The notes under the pieces are model-generated. The model saw only the letters and a program-made list of their open reading frames with translations, did not search any database and was not told the DNA's origin. From positions 186,001 to 250,000 of the forward strand of contig MPNN01000002.1 of the NCBI GenBank assembly GCA_002239045.1: a DNA stretch of 64,000 bases, written 5' to 3'. Origin of the DNA: SAR202 cluster bacterium bin127. GTDB lineage: Bacteria; Chloroflexota; Dehalococcoidia; Lucifugimonadales; Lucifugimonadaceae. Of this stretch, positions 51,050-60,533 are shown piece after piece; the stretch's first letter is position 1; each line of letters opens with the position of its first letter. Position numbers and translations under genes: made by a program.

Positions 51050-52057
51050 TTAGTTGTTTGGTTTGATGGCGAATTTGACGCCAAGTCCCTCGGCTGAGGC
51101 GGTGATGGCATCGGGAAGATCCGCGAGGGGGTATCTGCCCGATATGACGTTCTCCAAGTTCAATTTGCTCAACTCGCTTGGAACGCGATGGAACACGTTG
51201 CCGCGTCCGAAGGCGCCGACGAGTTTAATTTCGCGGAAATGCATGTCGTAGAGGTCAACGGGGAGCGGCGAGCCTTCTGGGCATACACCAATCATGAGGG
51301 CTTGCCCGCGCGGTTTCGTCACGTTGACGCAGGCGGCGACGAGTTGTGGTTTTCCGACCGCTTCGGCAGTAACGCTGAATCCTCGGCCTTCATCGGTTAC
51401 TTCGGCCATCACTTCCTCAAGCGGAACGTCGTTGGGATCATGGAGGATGTCAGCGCCGAACTGCTTGGCCATTTCGCGGCGGACCTTTACCGGCTCAGAA
51501 ACGACGAGTGTATCAACGCCGTGAGTCTTCATGAATGCGGCGGTGAAGAGTCCCATAATGCCCGCGCCGATGACGAGACCAGTGGCGCGGTATGGGATGT
51601 CGAGCATTTCGACGCCCGAGAGGCAACAGGCCGCGGGTTCGGTCATGGCCGCGGTCTCGATATCGAGGGTTTCGGGCAGTTCAAGAGCGGTGCGGGAGGG
51701 CAATGCGACGTATTGGGCGAATAGGCCGTTGGAAGAGACGGGTGCAACTTGGCAGCGAGAGACGTTCCAGTTTCTGCAGTTCCAGCACTCGAAGCAGTGA
51801 GCGCTGTGGTTCAATACGACCCTCTGACCGATGCGTTCATCTGAAACGCCCTCGCCAACCTCGACGATGAGGCCGGTGCCCTCGTGCCCGAGGATGGTTG
51901 GTGGCTCCGAAGGAAAGAGTCCTTGTGTGATGTGAACATCGGTTCCGCATATGCCCGTGGTGTCGATCTCGACGAGCACGAAACCCGGTTTTACCTCAGG
52001 ATCTGGGACATCGTCGAGTGTGAAGTGGTTGCCGCCGTGCCAAGTCATAGCCTTCAT
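51050..52057 (-). CDS. Zinc-dependent alcohol dehydrogenase (first of a tandem set)
   Basis: The 335-residue protein has the same layout (TTGICGTDVH, LGHEGTG, CFECWNCRNWNVSRC, GLVIGAGIMGLFTAAF). AGGAGTAGTT precedes its ATG at 52057. It is the promoter-proximal gene of the triplet and is divergent from the mannonate-dehydratase-like gene. The three copies are similar along their whole length, with more divergence in residues 100-135 and the first 20, so they may have different substrates. Confidence 0.85.
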   Translation of the reverse strand: MKAMTWHGGNHFTLDDVPDPEVKPGFVLVEIDTTGICGTDVHITQGLFPSEPPTILGHEGTGLIVEVGEGVSDERIGQRVVLNHSAHCFECWNCRNWNVSRCQVAPVSSNGLFAQYVALPSRTALELPETLDIETAAMTEPAACCLSGVEMLDIPYRATGLVIGAGIMGLFTAAFMKTHGVDTLVVSEPVKVRREMAKQFGADILHDPNDVPLEEVMAEVTDEGRGFSVTAEAVGKPQLVAACVNVTKPRGQALMIGVCPEGSPLPVDLYDMHFREIKLVGAFGRGNVFHRVPSELSKLNLENVISGRYPLADLPDAITASAEGLGVKFAIKPNN

Positions 52058-52133
52058 CGAACTACTCCTTCAGTTGCCGGTATCGCATGTTCGCATGTTA
52101 ACGAGAAATGAAGGCATGTGCGTCGGGTGATGG

Positions 52134-52163
52134 TTGAGTTGGGGCGAAGGGGACTCGTATCAT
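52134..52163 (+). promoter_or_regulatory. Candidate promoter of the mannonate-dehydratase-like gene
   Basis: TTGAGT (52134-52139) and TATCAT (52158-52163) are 18 nt apart and lie 22 nt upstream of the ATG at 52186, with AAGGAGAG at 52174-52181 as ribosome site. A directly repeated CGCATGTT (52084-52099) lies just upstream, between the divergent genes, and could be a regulator site. Confidence 0.4.
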
Positions 52164-52185
52164 TAACTTTCACTAAGGAGAGAAC

Positions 52186-53490
52186 ATGACCGCTGCAGAC
52201 AACGTCACGATTCGCGATATTCGAGTGATCATGACCGAGCCGGACAATATTCGGTTGGTCATCGTCAAGATCGAGACATCTGAACCCGGGCTCTACGGCG
52301 TCGGGTGTGCAACATTCACTCAACGGCCTTCGACGGTGAAGGTTGCAGTGGACGACTTTCTGCGTCCCTTCTTGATCGGCAAGAACGTCGCGGATATCGA
52401 GGACATTTGGCAGTCAGCCTATGTGTCTTCTTACTGGCGGAACGGGCCAGTTCTGAACAACGCGCTATCCGGTGTTGACCAAGCTCTTTGGGACATTAAA
52501 GGCAAGATGGCTGGGATGCCGGTCTACGATCTGCTCGGCGGCCGGGCGCGCGAAGCGGCTCCGGTTTATGTTCACGCCAGCGGTGGATCTAAAGAGGAGA
52601 CAGCGGACCGCATGGCCGCCTATATGGAGCAGGGATTTCATCACATACGAATTCAGGTGGCCACCCGAGGATACTCGTCTTACGGGTCGCACGGCGCATC
52701 TGGCGACGGATCCATCGTGGCCCGCGACGTTTCTCAGGGACCGATCCCCGTCACGTCTTGGTTGCGCGACTACGATCCCAATCAGCTATATGCCCATCCT
52801 GGTGGGGTGTTTGAACCGAAGCCCTACATGCGCGGCGCCCTCGAACTCTTTGAGCACATTCGAGATCGGTTCGGGTATGGTGTCGAGATTCTCCATGATG
52901 TTCACGAGCGTATCCCGCCGATTCTCGGTGTCTGGTTCGCCAAAGAGGTTGAGAAGTATCAGCTCTTCTTCCTTGAAGATCTTTTCAGCCCCGAGGACAA
53001 CGAGTATTTTCGGATGGTGCGTCAGCAATGCGCCACTCCGATCGCAATGGGCGAGCTTTGGAACAGTCCCCACGAGATAATCCCGATGATCAAGGATCGG
53101 CTCGTCGACTTCCTGCGCATGCATATGTCGCAGATTGGCGGGATTACACCGGGCAGGAAGTTCGCCGCTATGGGCGAGTTGTTCAGTGTTCGGACGGCTT
53201 GGCACGGACCCGGTGACACATCGCCCGTTGGTCACGCGGCAAACCTGATGCTCGATATCAACTGCCACAACTTCGGTATCCAAGAGGCCTCCATCCCCGG
53301 CGAGCGGACACTAGAGATGTTCCCCGGGTTCCCAGAGTTACGAGATGGAATGATGTGGCCGAACGGTAACCCCGGGTTGGGCATCGACATCGATGAGGAG
53401 ATGGCGGCTAGGTTCCCGCACAAAGATCGCGCGTTTGGCGGTGCTTGGGATACGGTTCGCCGCGCTGACGGGGGAATGGTTAAGCCGTAA
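52186..53490 (+). CDS. Mannonate dehydratase-like enolase-superfamily protein (ManD/RspA group)
   Basis: This 434-residue protein is longer than the other enolase-family members here. It matches the ManD group: metal ligands in ILHDVHERIPP, FFLEDLFSPEDN and IAMGELWNSPHE, and the hallmark RTAWHGPGDTSPVGHAAN. An insert with RGYSSYGSHGASGDGS fits the ManD active-site loop. Proteins of this group dehydrate D-mannonate or D-gluconate to 2-keto-3-deoxygluconate, though many members have low activity and unknown roles. It is divergent from the three alcohol dehydrogenases, probably under a common regulator. Confidence 0.85.
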   Translation: MTAADNVTIRDIRVIMTEPDNIRLVIVKIETSEPGLYGVGCATFTQRPSTVKVAVDDFLRPFLIGKNVADIEDIWQSAYVSSYWRNGPVLNNALSGVDQALWDIKGKMAGMPVYDLLGGRAREAAPVYVHASGGSKEETADRMAAYMEQGFHHIRIQVATRGYSSYGSHGASGDGSIVARDVSQGPIPVTSWLRDYDPNQLYAHPGGVFEPKPYMRGALELFEHIRDRFGYGVEILHDVHERIPPILGVWFAKEVEKYQLFFLEDLFSPEDNEYFRMVRQQCATPIAMGELWNSPHEIIPMIKDRLVDFLRMHMSQIGGITPGRKFAAMGELFSVRTAWHGPGDTSPVGHAANLMLDINCHNFGIQEASIPGERTLEMFPGFPELRDGMMWPNGNPGLGIDIDEEMAARFPHKDRAFGGAWDTVRRADGGMVKP

Positions 53491-53519
53491 CCGCGGTTCT
53501 GTTCGCGCAACGTTTACAT

Positions 53520-54062
53520 ATGGAAAGTCAGACATCAGAAACCAACGTTGGCGTGCGGGGGCATATCCTGAATCGGTCGCCCGCGTTCGTCGCAACGTTG
53601 ATCGGCGGCGCGGTTGCCATGGGTGTCAATGCACCCCTGACATCGCCGGACGACCTGATCGCAAACGCAGGTAGTATCGCCGTCGTTTCCGTCATAGGTG
53701 CGATTGTCGTGGGCATGATTTGGGCTCGGTTACCTGGCGACATTCAAACCCGGTCCCGGACCTTCAATATCGTGTTGACCGTACTCCTTCTTTTGGTCGT
53801 TGGAGGTGCGGCGGCCATCGAGTACGGCGGCGAGATTACGCGCGCGATCCGCTACACAGTTCCACTTGCAGCGATCGTGACGATATTTACGAGCGTCTTA
53901 ACGCCGGTATTCGAACGTTCGAAAGGCCGGAGCGCAATGTTGTGGGTAGCGATCGCATTGCCTCTGGTGATGTTGGTGGCCGGATATCTGCTGACGATCA
54001 ACGAATTCGGTTTCACCGAGGCACCCAGCCTCTCGTTGCCTCCTCCTCCTAAATCGAGTTAA
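53520..54062 (+). CDS. Membrane protein with four helices, unknown
   Basis: The 180-residue protein has hydrophobic helices at about 22-42, 50-68 (IAVVSVIGAIVVGMIWA), 82-100 (FNIVLTVLLLLVVGGAA), 112-130 and 140-160, the last two being shorter. A proline-rich tail ends it. No motif of a known family is visible. It lies 29 nt after the ManD-like stop and may be in its transcript, but a distinct promoter cannot be excluded. Confidence 0.5.
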   Translation: MESQTSETNVGVRGHILNRSPAFVATLIGGAVAMGVNAPLTSPDDLIANAGSIAVVSVIGAIVVGMIWARLPGDIQTRSRTFNIVLTVLLLLVVGGAAAIEYGGEITRAIRYTVPLAAIVTIFTSVLTPVFERSKGRSAMLWVAIALPLVMLVAGYLLTINEFGFTEAPSLSLPPPPKSS

Positions 54063-54139
54063 TCGTCTGGCAAATGGATGCCGGACGTACTTTCAAGACG
54101 CGCGAATTCTAGAATTTAGAGATACGTTGTCTCTCAGGT

Positions 54140-55453
54140 ATGGGTAGTGAGCATTTGCGAAGTCTTCTCCTAGCAAAGTCGACTGGTTCTCGCATGATTG
54201 GGTTCATCGCGGCCAGCGTCGTTTTAGTGGCGCTTGCTTTGGCTTTGAGTTCGTGCGGTTCGGAGGAAGCGGGCGAATCGCGGAATGCTGAAGTGCAGGT
54301 TGGAACGGTGATGCCGGTCAGTGGAGACCTGTCGGCTTTCGGTCCGTCGGCTCAAAGAGCGATCGATCTTGCCTTTGAGTTGGTGAATGAGGCTGGTGGG
54401 GTGAACGGTGGCCAGATTTCGGCGATTCACCGCGATTCGGGCACCAACGAGCAAATCGGTACCGATTCGGCAAGCGGTTTGGTCAACGTCGATGGGGTCA
54501 ATATCTTGATTGCCGCACATTCATCAGGTGTGACGATCGCCATTGCGGAGTCAGTTACCATTCCCGCTGGTGTGTTGCATCTTTCGGTTGGATCATCCTC
54601 GAAAGCGATCACGGCTCTGGCGGACAACGACATGGTGTTTCGGACACGCGTCAACGATTTCGTCAAAAGTCAAGCGCTCTCAAGTTTGGCCGAGGCGTTG
54701 GGTTACAAGCGAGTCTCGACGACGTACATCAACAACGCCTACGGAGCGAGTTTGAATGAGTCGTTTGTGGAGAATTTCGAACGGACTGGAGGTGAGGTGA
54801 CCGCGGCGGTGGCGCATGAGTTGGGTCAAGCGAGTTACATAGCGGAGCTGCGGGATGCGGCTAAGGACGAACCGGAAGTATTAGTGACTATCGCATACCC
54901 AGACTCGGGTCAAACTTTGCTTCGGGAAGCGGCTGAAAGCGGTATCTACGACGAGTTTATGTTTGTCGATGTGACGAAAAATCAGACGATGTTCGACGCT
55001 ATCGGCGGGAATCACTTTGAAGGCGACTTCGGTGTATCACCAGGTAACCCTCAGTCGACAGCGGTCGAGGATTTCAGGCGGATTTACGAGGAACGCACGG
55101 GCGGCGATCCCAATCAACAATTGATCGCGGAAGCGTTCGATGGTGCGATCGTAATTGCGTTAGCGATTGAGAAGGCCGGTAGCGACGATCCGGTTGCGGT
55201 TCGCGATGCCTTGCGCCCGGTCTCCAATCCCCCCGGCGAGATTGTCGGACCAGGCGACATCGCCCGAGCGTTAGATTTGGTGCGAGAAGGTAAGGAGATC
55301 AACTACGTGGGCGCGGCTGGGGACATCGATTTCGACGAAAATGGGGATGTTGTTAGCGGAATGCGAGTTTGGAAGATCGAAGACAACCAAATCGTCGACA
55401 CGGACATATATGCATTTCCGGGCGATGACATCGATTTATCGTCGGTTCGGTAA
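54140..55453 (+). CDS. Lipoprotein substrate-binding protein (branched-chain amino acid/amide type)
   Basis: The protein has a signal with lipobox LSSC (C39 from ATG 54140; C21 from the alternative ATG 54194) and then a periplasmic-binding type 1 domain: VQVGTVMPVSGDLSAFGPSA, ELVNEAGGVNGGQISAIHRD, SSGVTIAIAESVTIPAGVLH, RVSTTYINNAYGASLNES and FVSPGNP-type stretches. Related proteins bind branched-chain amino acids, amides or aromatic acids for an ABC importer. No permease or ATPase gene is nearby, so it is an orphan. It is strongly similar to the gene downstream. Confidence 0.85.
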   Translation: MGSEHLRSLLLAKSTGSRMIGFIAASVVLVALALALSSCGSEEAGESRNAEVQVGTVMPVSGDLSAFGPSAQRAIDLAFELVNEAGGVNGGQISAIHRDSGTNEQIGTDSASGLVNVDGVNILIAAHSSGVTIAIAESVTIPAGVLHLSVGSSSKAITALADNDMVFRTRVNDFVKSQALSSLAEALGYKRVSTTYINNAYGASLNESFVENFERTGGEVTAAVAHELGQASYIAELRDAAKDEPEVLVTIAYPDSGQTLLREAAESGIYDEFMFVDVTKNQTMFDAIGGNHFEGDFGVSPGNPQSTAVEDFRRIYEERTGGDPNQQLIAEAFDGAIVIALAIEKAGSDDPVAVRDALRPVSNPPGEIVGPGDIARALDLVREGKEINYVGAAGDIDFDENGDVVSGMRVWKIEDNQIVDTDIYAFPGDDIDLSSVR

Positions 55454-55513
55454 ATTGGAGTCGATTTCAGAGTGAACGCCCTGACACACGTGAAGTTAAA
55501 GGAATCCAGAAAC

Positions 55514-56803
55514 ATGGTTTCAAATCTAAGCAGGAATCGTCGCGGTAAGGCGTCGTTGATTGGAGTTGCGGCGGTTGTCTCGATTCTGTCATTGGTGTTC
55601 GCATACTCGTGCACATCTGAAGAAGAATCTGATGGTGGAGACACGACGATTGGCACAGTGTTGCCAGTAAGCGGAGACCTTTCCACACTTGGGCCAGGAA
55701 TGCAGAAGGCGATTGACCTTGCGTTCGAGTTGGTGAACGAGGCTGGCGGTGTCAACGGCGGAGAGATTTCTGCGATCCATCGGGACAGTGGAACGAGTGA
55801 GCAAGGAGGCACCGATGCGGCGAGTGGTCTCGTGAACGTCGACGGCGTCAAGGTCGTGTTGGGCGCGGTTTCTTCGGGCGTGACGATCGCGATTGCGGAG
55901 TCGGTGACCATTCCTGGAGAGGTGCTACATATTTCGCCAGCATCATCATCGAACGCGATCACGGCTTTGGCCGACAACGACATGGTGTTTAGGACACGCG
56001 TCAACGACGCGGTCAAGAGCCAAGTTCTCGCCGAGTTGGCAGTAGCGGCGGGTTATCAGCGGGTATCGACGACGTACGTGAACAATGCCTACGGTGCGAG
56101 CTTGAACGAGTCGTTTATTGAAGCGTTCGAGAGTATGGGCGGCACTGTGACCGCCGCGGTTTCGCACGAGTTGGGACAAGCGAGTTACGTGTCGGAGTTG
56201 CGCGACTCGGCTGAGGGCTCGCCAGAGGTTTTGGTTACGATCGCCTATCCGGACTCCGGTCAGATCTTGCTGCGCGAAGCGGCCGAGGGAGAGTTTTACG
56301 ACGACTACATGTTTGTCGACGTGACACGGAGTCAGACGATGTTTGACGCGATTGGCGGCAACTATTTTGAAGGGGATTTCGGAGTTTCACCGGGCGCGCC
56401 CGCGTCGCCCGGAGTCGAGGCGTTTAGGCGACTGTACGAGGAGCGCACCGAAGGGGATCCTTCGGCGTCGTTGATTACGGAGGCGTTCGACGCGGCTGCG
56501 GTTCTGGCATTGGCTATAGAGAAGGCTGGAAGCGATGACCCGGTGGCAATCAGGGACGAGTTGCGGTCAGTTGCTAATCCACCTGGCGAGGTTGTCGGAC
56601 CGGAGGATATTGCGAAGGCTTTGGAGTTGGTGAGGGATGGTAAGGATGTAGATTATGTCGGCGCCTCCGGGAATGTCGACTTTGATGAAAATGGGAACGT
56701 CGTTAGCTGGATGCGGGTCTGGACGGTCAAGGACAACACGATTCTGGACACGGACATCTACGCGTTGCCGGGTGATGAAATCGATCTCTCGTCTATTCGG
56801 TGA
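55514..56803 (+). CDS. Lipoprotein substrate-binding protein, paralog
   Basis: I chose ATG 55514 (MVSNLSRNRRGKAS), preceded by AAAGGAAT; a GTG at 55472 gives a longer start. The 429-residue protein has a signal ending VFAYSC (C33; the -2 Tyr makes the lipobox imperfect). It repeats the fold of the previous gene: IGTVLPVSGDLSTLGPGM, ELVNEAGGVNGGEISAIHRD, VNNAYGASLNESF. The two genes are clear tandem duplicates. Ligand unknown. Confidence 0.82.
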   Translation: MVSNLSRNRRGKASLIGVAAVVSILSLVFAYSCTSEEESDGGDTTIGTVLPVSGDLSTLGPGMQKAIDLAFELVNEAGGVNGGEISAIHRDSGTSEQGGTDAASGLVNVDGVKVVLGAVSSGVTIAIAESVTIPGEVLHISPASSSNAITALADNDMVFRTRVNDAVKSQVLAELAVAAGYQRVSTTYVNNAYGASLNESFIEAFESMGGTVTAAVSHELGQASYVSELRDSAEGSPEVLVTIAYPDSGQILLREAAEGEFYDDYMFVDVTRSQTMFDAIGGNYFEGDFGVSPGAPASPGVEAFRRLYEERTEGDPSASLITEAFDAAAVLALAIEKAGSDDPVAIRDELRSVANPPGEVVGPEDIAKALELVRDGKDVDYVGASGNVDFDENGNVVSWMRVWTVKDNTILDTDIYALPGDEIDLSSIR

Positions 56804-56893
56804 ACCGTTATTGGTCCGTTTAGTTGGCTGTCGATAGAATCTGGATTATGGATTGAACTCCATCGGAGCGTGACTCCGCTTGAGAATGATTGA

Positions 56894-57331
56894 ATGTCCA
56901 GAACCACTGTCCGTAGAACGATCGATGCACCTGTAGACTTCGTGTTCCGCACGGTATCCGAAATCGACAACTACTCCAAGGCGATCCCTCACATCGTCGA
57001 TGTCGAGTTTCTTTCTGATGTCAGGAAGGGCGTCGGCTCGCGTTTCCGTGAAACACGTTTGATGATGGGTCGAGAAGCATCCACTGTCTTGGAAGTTACG
57101 GAGTACGTGGAGAATGAGCGAGTGAGGCTAGTATCCGACGAAGGCGGAACGATATGGGATTCGGTATTCACAGTGAGGCCTGTCGATGGCGGGACCGAGT
57201 TAACGCTGGTGATGGATGCTGCGCCCTACACGTTCAAGTCAAGGATCTTCGTGCCGGTCATGAAGTTAGTAATCAGAATGGGCCTGGTTAAAGATCTGGA
57301 TGCTGTAAAGGAGTACTGCGAAAGCAGTTGA
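56894..57331 (+). CDS. SRPBCC (START-like) family protein
   Basis: This 145-residue protein fits the polyketide cyclase/START fold. An N-terminal strand (RTTVRRTIDAPVDFVFRTVSE) is followed by YSKAIPHIVDVEFLSDVRKG, a central sheet (GSRFRETRLMMGREAS) and a C-terminal long helix (FVPVMKLVIRMGLVKDLD). The fold binds hydrophobic ligands. It lies between the second and third substrate-binding genes; no functional link is apparent. Confidence 0.7.
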   Translation: MSRTTVRRTIDAPVDFVFRTVSEIDNYSKAIPHIVDVEFLSDVRKGVGSRFRETRLMMGREASTVLEVTEYVENERVRLVSDEGGTIWDSVFTVRPVDGGTELTLVMDAAPYTFKSRIFVPVMKLVIRMGLVKDLDAVKEYCESS

Positions 57332-57381
57332 AATGAAGACGATACGAACAAGCTCGATCATCGATGAAAGGAACTAGACGG

Positions 57382-60300
57382 ATGCACGAAATGCAAGTAC
57401 TGAAATCCTACGCCGCCGCTCGAATGTCTGGAGTGTTTGTGCTGTTGCTGATAGCCGCTTTGAGCGTCAGCGTCGCAGTAGCTTCATGCAGTTCCGAAGA
57501 ACCAACTCCGACTCCGGTTCAACCTGCGCCGACCGCAGTACCACCGACGGCGACACCGGTGCCCGCGACCGAGGCCCCCGAACCGGAAGAACCCGCTGGT
57601 GAACCGATCAAGATTGGCACGTTGATAGACGCCACTGGAGACCTTGCAGCATTTGGCCCGCCCATTGTCTTAGCTACTGACCTCGCGGCGTTGCTGATAA
57701 ACGAAGCCGGCGGTATCGATGGTCGCCCTATCGAGATGGTGCATCGCGACAGCGGGACCAGCCCTCAGATCGCAACCGATGCCGCCAGTGCGCTCGTCAA
57801 CGTGGATGGCGTGGAAGCTATCGTTGGCTCCCTATCCTCCGGTGTCACATTGGCCGTTGCTGAGTCCGTTACTATCCCGAACGGTGCTGTTCTGGTCTCA
57901 CCAGCTTCAACATCTCCCGCGATCACCAATCTCGACGACAACGACACGGTTTTCCGGACTACAGTTTCGGACGCATTGCAAGGCGTGATCGCCGCGCAGC
58001 TCGCGAAGCAACTCGGCTACGAGAATGTGGCGACGCTCTACATCAACAACGCCTACGGTGAAGGACTTTCGAACGTCTTCCAACAAAACTTCGAAAGCCA
58101 AGGCGGGACGGTTTCCGCAGCCGTGCCCATTGAAGGCGGCCAGGCTAGCTACGCGTCTGAATTGCGCCAAGCTTCGCAAGGAGATGCCGAAGTCCTAATG
58201 GCCTTGTCATATCCCGAAACCGCAGGTGTCTATCTGCGCGAGGCGGTTGAGGGTCAGTACTTTGACGATTTCATGTTTGTCGACGGCACCAAGAATCAGG
58301 AGATGTTCGACAACGTGGGCGCAGACAACTTTGAGGGTAACTATGGGACGGCGCCGGGTGCTCCCGGGACGCCAACGCAAGAGGCTTTCAAGGTCCTTTA
58401 CTCGTCGAAGCTGGATGGCGACCCGTCGAGCCTATTCATTTCTGAGGCGTTTGACGCTGCGGTCATTCTCGCGCTGGCGATAGCTGAGTCTGGCTCTGAG
58501 GATGGTGATGACGTAAAAGCCGCGATGCGCAAGGTGGCCAATGCACCGGGCGAAAAGGTCGGACCCGGTGATCTCGCCAGGGCCTTGCAACTCATTAGTG
58601 AAGGCGCAGATATCGACTACGTCGGTGCCGCGGGTGACCAAGACTTCGATGAAAACGGCGATGTGCAAAACACCATCGAGGTCTGGAAGATCGACAGCGG
58701 ACAGGTGACTTCTACGGGTATCTTCGCTAGCCCAGGCGATTCGATTGACATCTCTGCGGCACCGACGGCGATGGAACCGAGCGACGAACCGATCAAGATC
58801 GGTACGCTCATCGACGCCACCGGCGATCTGGCAGTATTCGGTCCTCCCATCGTTCTTGCTACCGATCTTGCGGCGTTGCTGATCAACGAATCGGGCGGCA
58901 TCGATGGTAGGCAGATCGAAATGATCCATCGAGACAGCGGCACCAGTCCGCAGATTGCGACGGACGCGGCGAGCGCGTTGGTGAACGTCGACGGTGTTGA
59001 GGCAATTGTTGGCTCGCTGTCGTCTGGAGTGTCGTTGGCGGTTGCGGAATCGGTGACGATCCCGAATGGTGCGGTGCTCGTTTCGCCTGCGTCGACCTCG
59101 CCGGCGCTCTCGAGTTTGGATGACAACGACCTCGTATTCCGCACCACGGTATCGGACGCGTTCCAAGGGGTCATACTTGCGCAAGTGGCCAACGAACTCG
59201 GCTACGATAACGTGGCGACGATGTACATCAACAATGCCTATGGCGAGGGTCTCTCGACCGTGTTCGCGGAGACGTTTGAGAGTCTGGGTGGAACGGTGTC
59301 GGCATCCGTACCGATCGAAGGCGGACAAGCAAGCTACACCTCGGAACTGCGTCAGGCTTCGCAGGGCGGAGCAACGGTTCTGATGGCGATGTCATACCCC
59401 GAAACCGCGGGCGTATACCTGCGCGAGGCGGTTGAAGGCCAGTTCTTCGACGAGTTCATGTTCGTGGACGGAACGAAGAACCAGGAGATGTTCGATACCG
59501 TCGGCGCAGATAACTTCGAAGGCAACTACGGCACCGCACCCGGCTCACCAGGTACCCCTTCGCAGACCGCATTCCAGGAGCTTTACGCTTCCAAACTTGG
59601 CGGTGATCCGTCGAGCATCTTCATCTCCGAGGCGTTCGACGCCGCGGCGATCCTTGCGTTGGCAATCGCTGAGGCTGGTTCCGAAGATGGCGACGACATC
59701 AAGGCAGCGATCCGAAAGATCGCAAACGCACCGGGCGAGAAAGTCGGCCCCGGCGATCTCCCCAAAGCATTGCAACTCATCAGCGAGGGCAAGGACATCG
59801 ACTACGTTGGCGCCGCGGGCGAGCAGGAGATGGATGAAAACGGTGACGTGTTGAACACGATCGAGATCTGGAAGATCGAAGGCGGGCAGATAACATCGAC
59901 CGGAAACTTCGTCAGTGCCGGCGATTCGATCCAGTTGGATGCTGGGCCAGGGGCGAAGAGACCCGGCATCGGGTCGGAATTCGCACCAAGCTATACGGTC
60001 GGAGCAGGTTCGAAGGCGCTGTTCAAAGTCGACGAAACACTTCGGGGTGCCGATGTGGTCGTTTCGCTCGAGACCGAGGCGCTCAGCGGAGTCGTTGATT
60101 TCCGCGCCGACAACGCATCGCTCGAGATCGACCTTCACACTCTGATGAGCGATCAATCTCGTCGTGATCGATACGTACGTGAGCGCATGTTTCCGAACCA
60201 GCCAGTGGCCACGGTTCACTTCGCTGATTTGGGCGACGTACCTGCGCCGTTCATCGATGGCAATGAGGAGCTGAAAACCAAGTTGACGGGAACTGTCAAC

Positions 60301-60492
60301 GTTAACGGAACCGAAGCCGATCTCGAATTCGACATCACCGCACGCATAGACAACGGCACTGATTTGGTCGTCCTCGGGACGGCCAATTTCGTGTGGGCGG
60401 ATTTCGGGATGGAAGCTCCCGTGAGCCAAATCTTCGTCGTCGAAGACGAGGTGACCGTCGAGATTCTGCTGTTAGCACCCATTTCAAATTGA
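57382..60492 (+). CDS. Fusion lipoprotein: two substrate-binding domains plus a YceI domain
   Basis: From ATG 57382, which follows AAAGGA, the protein is 1036 residues; an ATG at 57364 also exists. A lipoprotein signal ends VAVASC (C36). A Pro/Thr linker precedes binding domain 1 at about 74-455 (EPIKIGTLIDATGDLAAFGP). Domain 2 is at about 469-850 (EPIKIGTLIDATGDLAVFGP). By eye, roughly nine in ten residues match between the domains, while the DNA differs at many third positions. The C-terminal ~170 residues resemble a YceI lipocalin-like domain (LEIDLHTLMSDQSRRDRYVR, HFADLG, TVNVNGTEADLEFDITA). YceI proteins bind polyisoprenoid or similar lipids. I know of no common protein with this order. 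The ligand is unknown. No ABC permease lies nearby. Confidence 0.75.
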   Translation: MHEMQVLKSYAAARMSGVFVLLLIAALSVSVAVASCSSEEPTPTPVQPAPTAVPPTATPVPATEAPEPEEPAGEPIKIGTLIDATGDLAAFGPPIVLATDLAALLINEAGGIDGRPIEMVHRDSGTSPQIATDAASALVNVDGVEAIVGSLSSGVTLAVAESVTIPNGAVLVSPASTSPAITNLDDNDTVFRTTVSDALQGVIAAQLAKQLGYENVATLYINNAYGEGLSNVFQQNFESQGGTVSAAVPIEGGQASYASELRQASQGDAEVLMALSYPETAGVYLREAVEGQYFDDFMFVDGTKNQEMFDNVGADNFEGNYGTAPGAPGTPTQEAFKVLYSSKLDGDPSSLFISEAFDAAVILALAIAESGSEDGDDVKAAMRKVANAPGEKVGPGDLARALQLISEGADIDYVGAAGDQDFDENGDVQNTIEVWKIDSGQVTSTGIFASPGDSIDISAAPTAMEPSDEPIKIGTLIDATGDLAVFGPPIVLATDLAALLINESGGIDGRQIEMIHRDSGTSPQIATDAASALVNVDGVEAIVGSLSSGVSLAVAESVTIPNGAVLVSPASTSPALSSLDDNDLVFRTTVSDAFQGVILAQVANELGYDNVATMYINNAYGEGLSTVFAETFESLGGTVSASVPIEGGQASYTSELRQASQGGATVLMAMSYPETAGVYLREAVEGQFFDEFMFVDGTKNQEMFDTVGADNFEGNYGTAPGSPGTPSQTAFQELYASKLGGDPSSIFISEAFDAAAILALAIAEAGSEDGDDIKAAIRKIANAPGEKVGPGDLPKALQLISEGKDIDYVGAAGEQEMDENGDVLNTIEIWKIEGGQITSTGNFVSAGDSIQLDAGPGAKRPGIGSEFAPSYTVGAGSKALFKVDETLRGADVVVSLETEALSGVVDFRADNASLEIDLHTLMSDQSRRDRYVRERMFPNQPVATVHFADLGDVPAPFIDGNEELKTKLTGTVNVNGTEADLEFDITARIDNGTDLVVLGTANFVWADFGMEAPVSQIFVVEDEVTVEILLLAPISN

Positions 60493-60533
60493 CGGATCGA
60501 TCCTGAATCCAACATCAAGTTTGAGAACCTCAA

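Noticed and set aside
58432-59328. 298-residue minus-strand frame
   Set aside because: Antisense of the fusion lipoprotein gene, in which both repeat copies create long open antisense frames.
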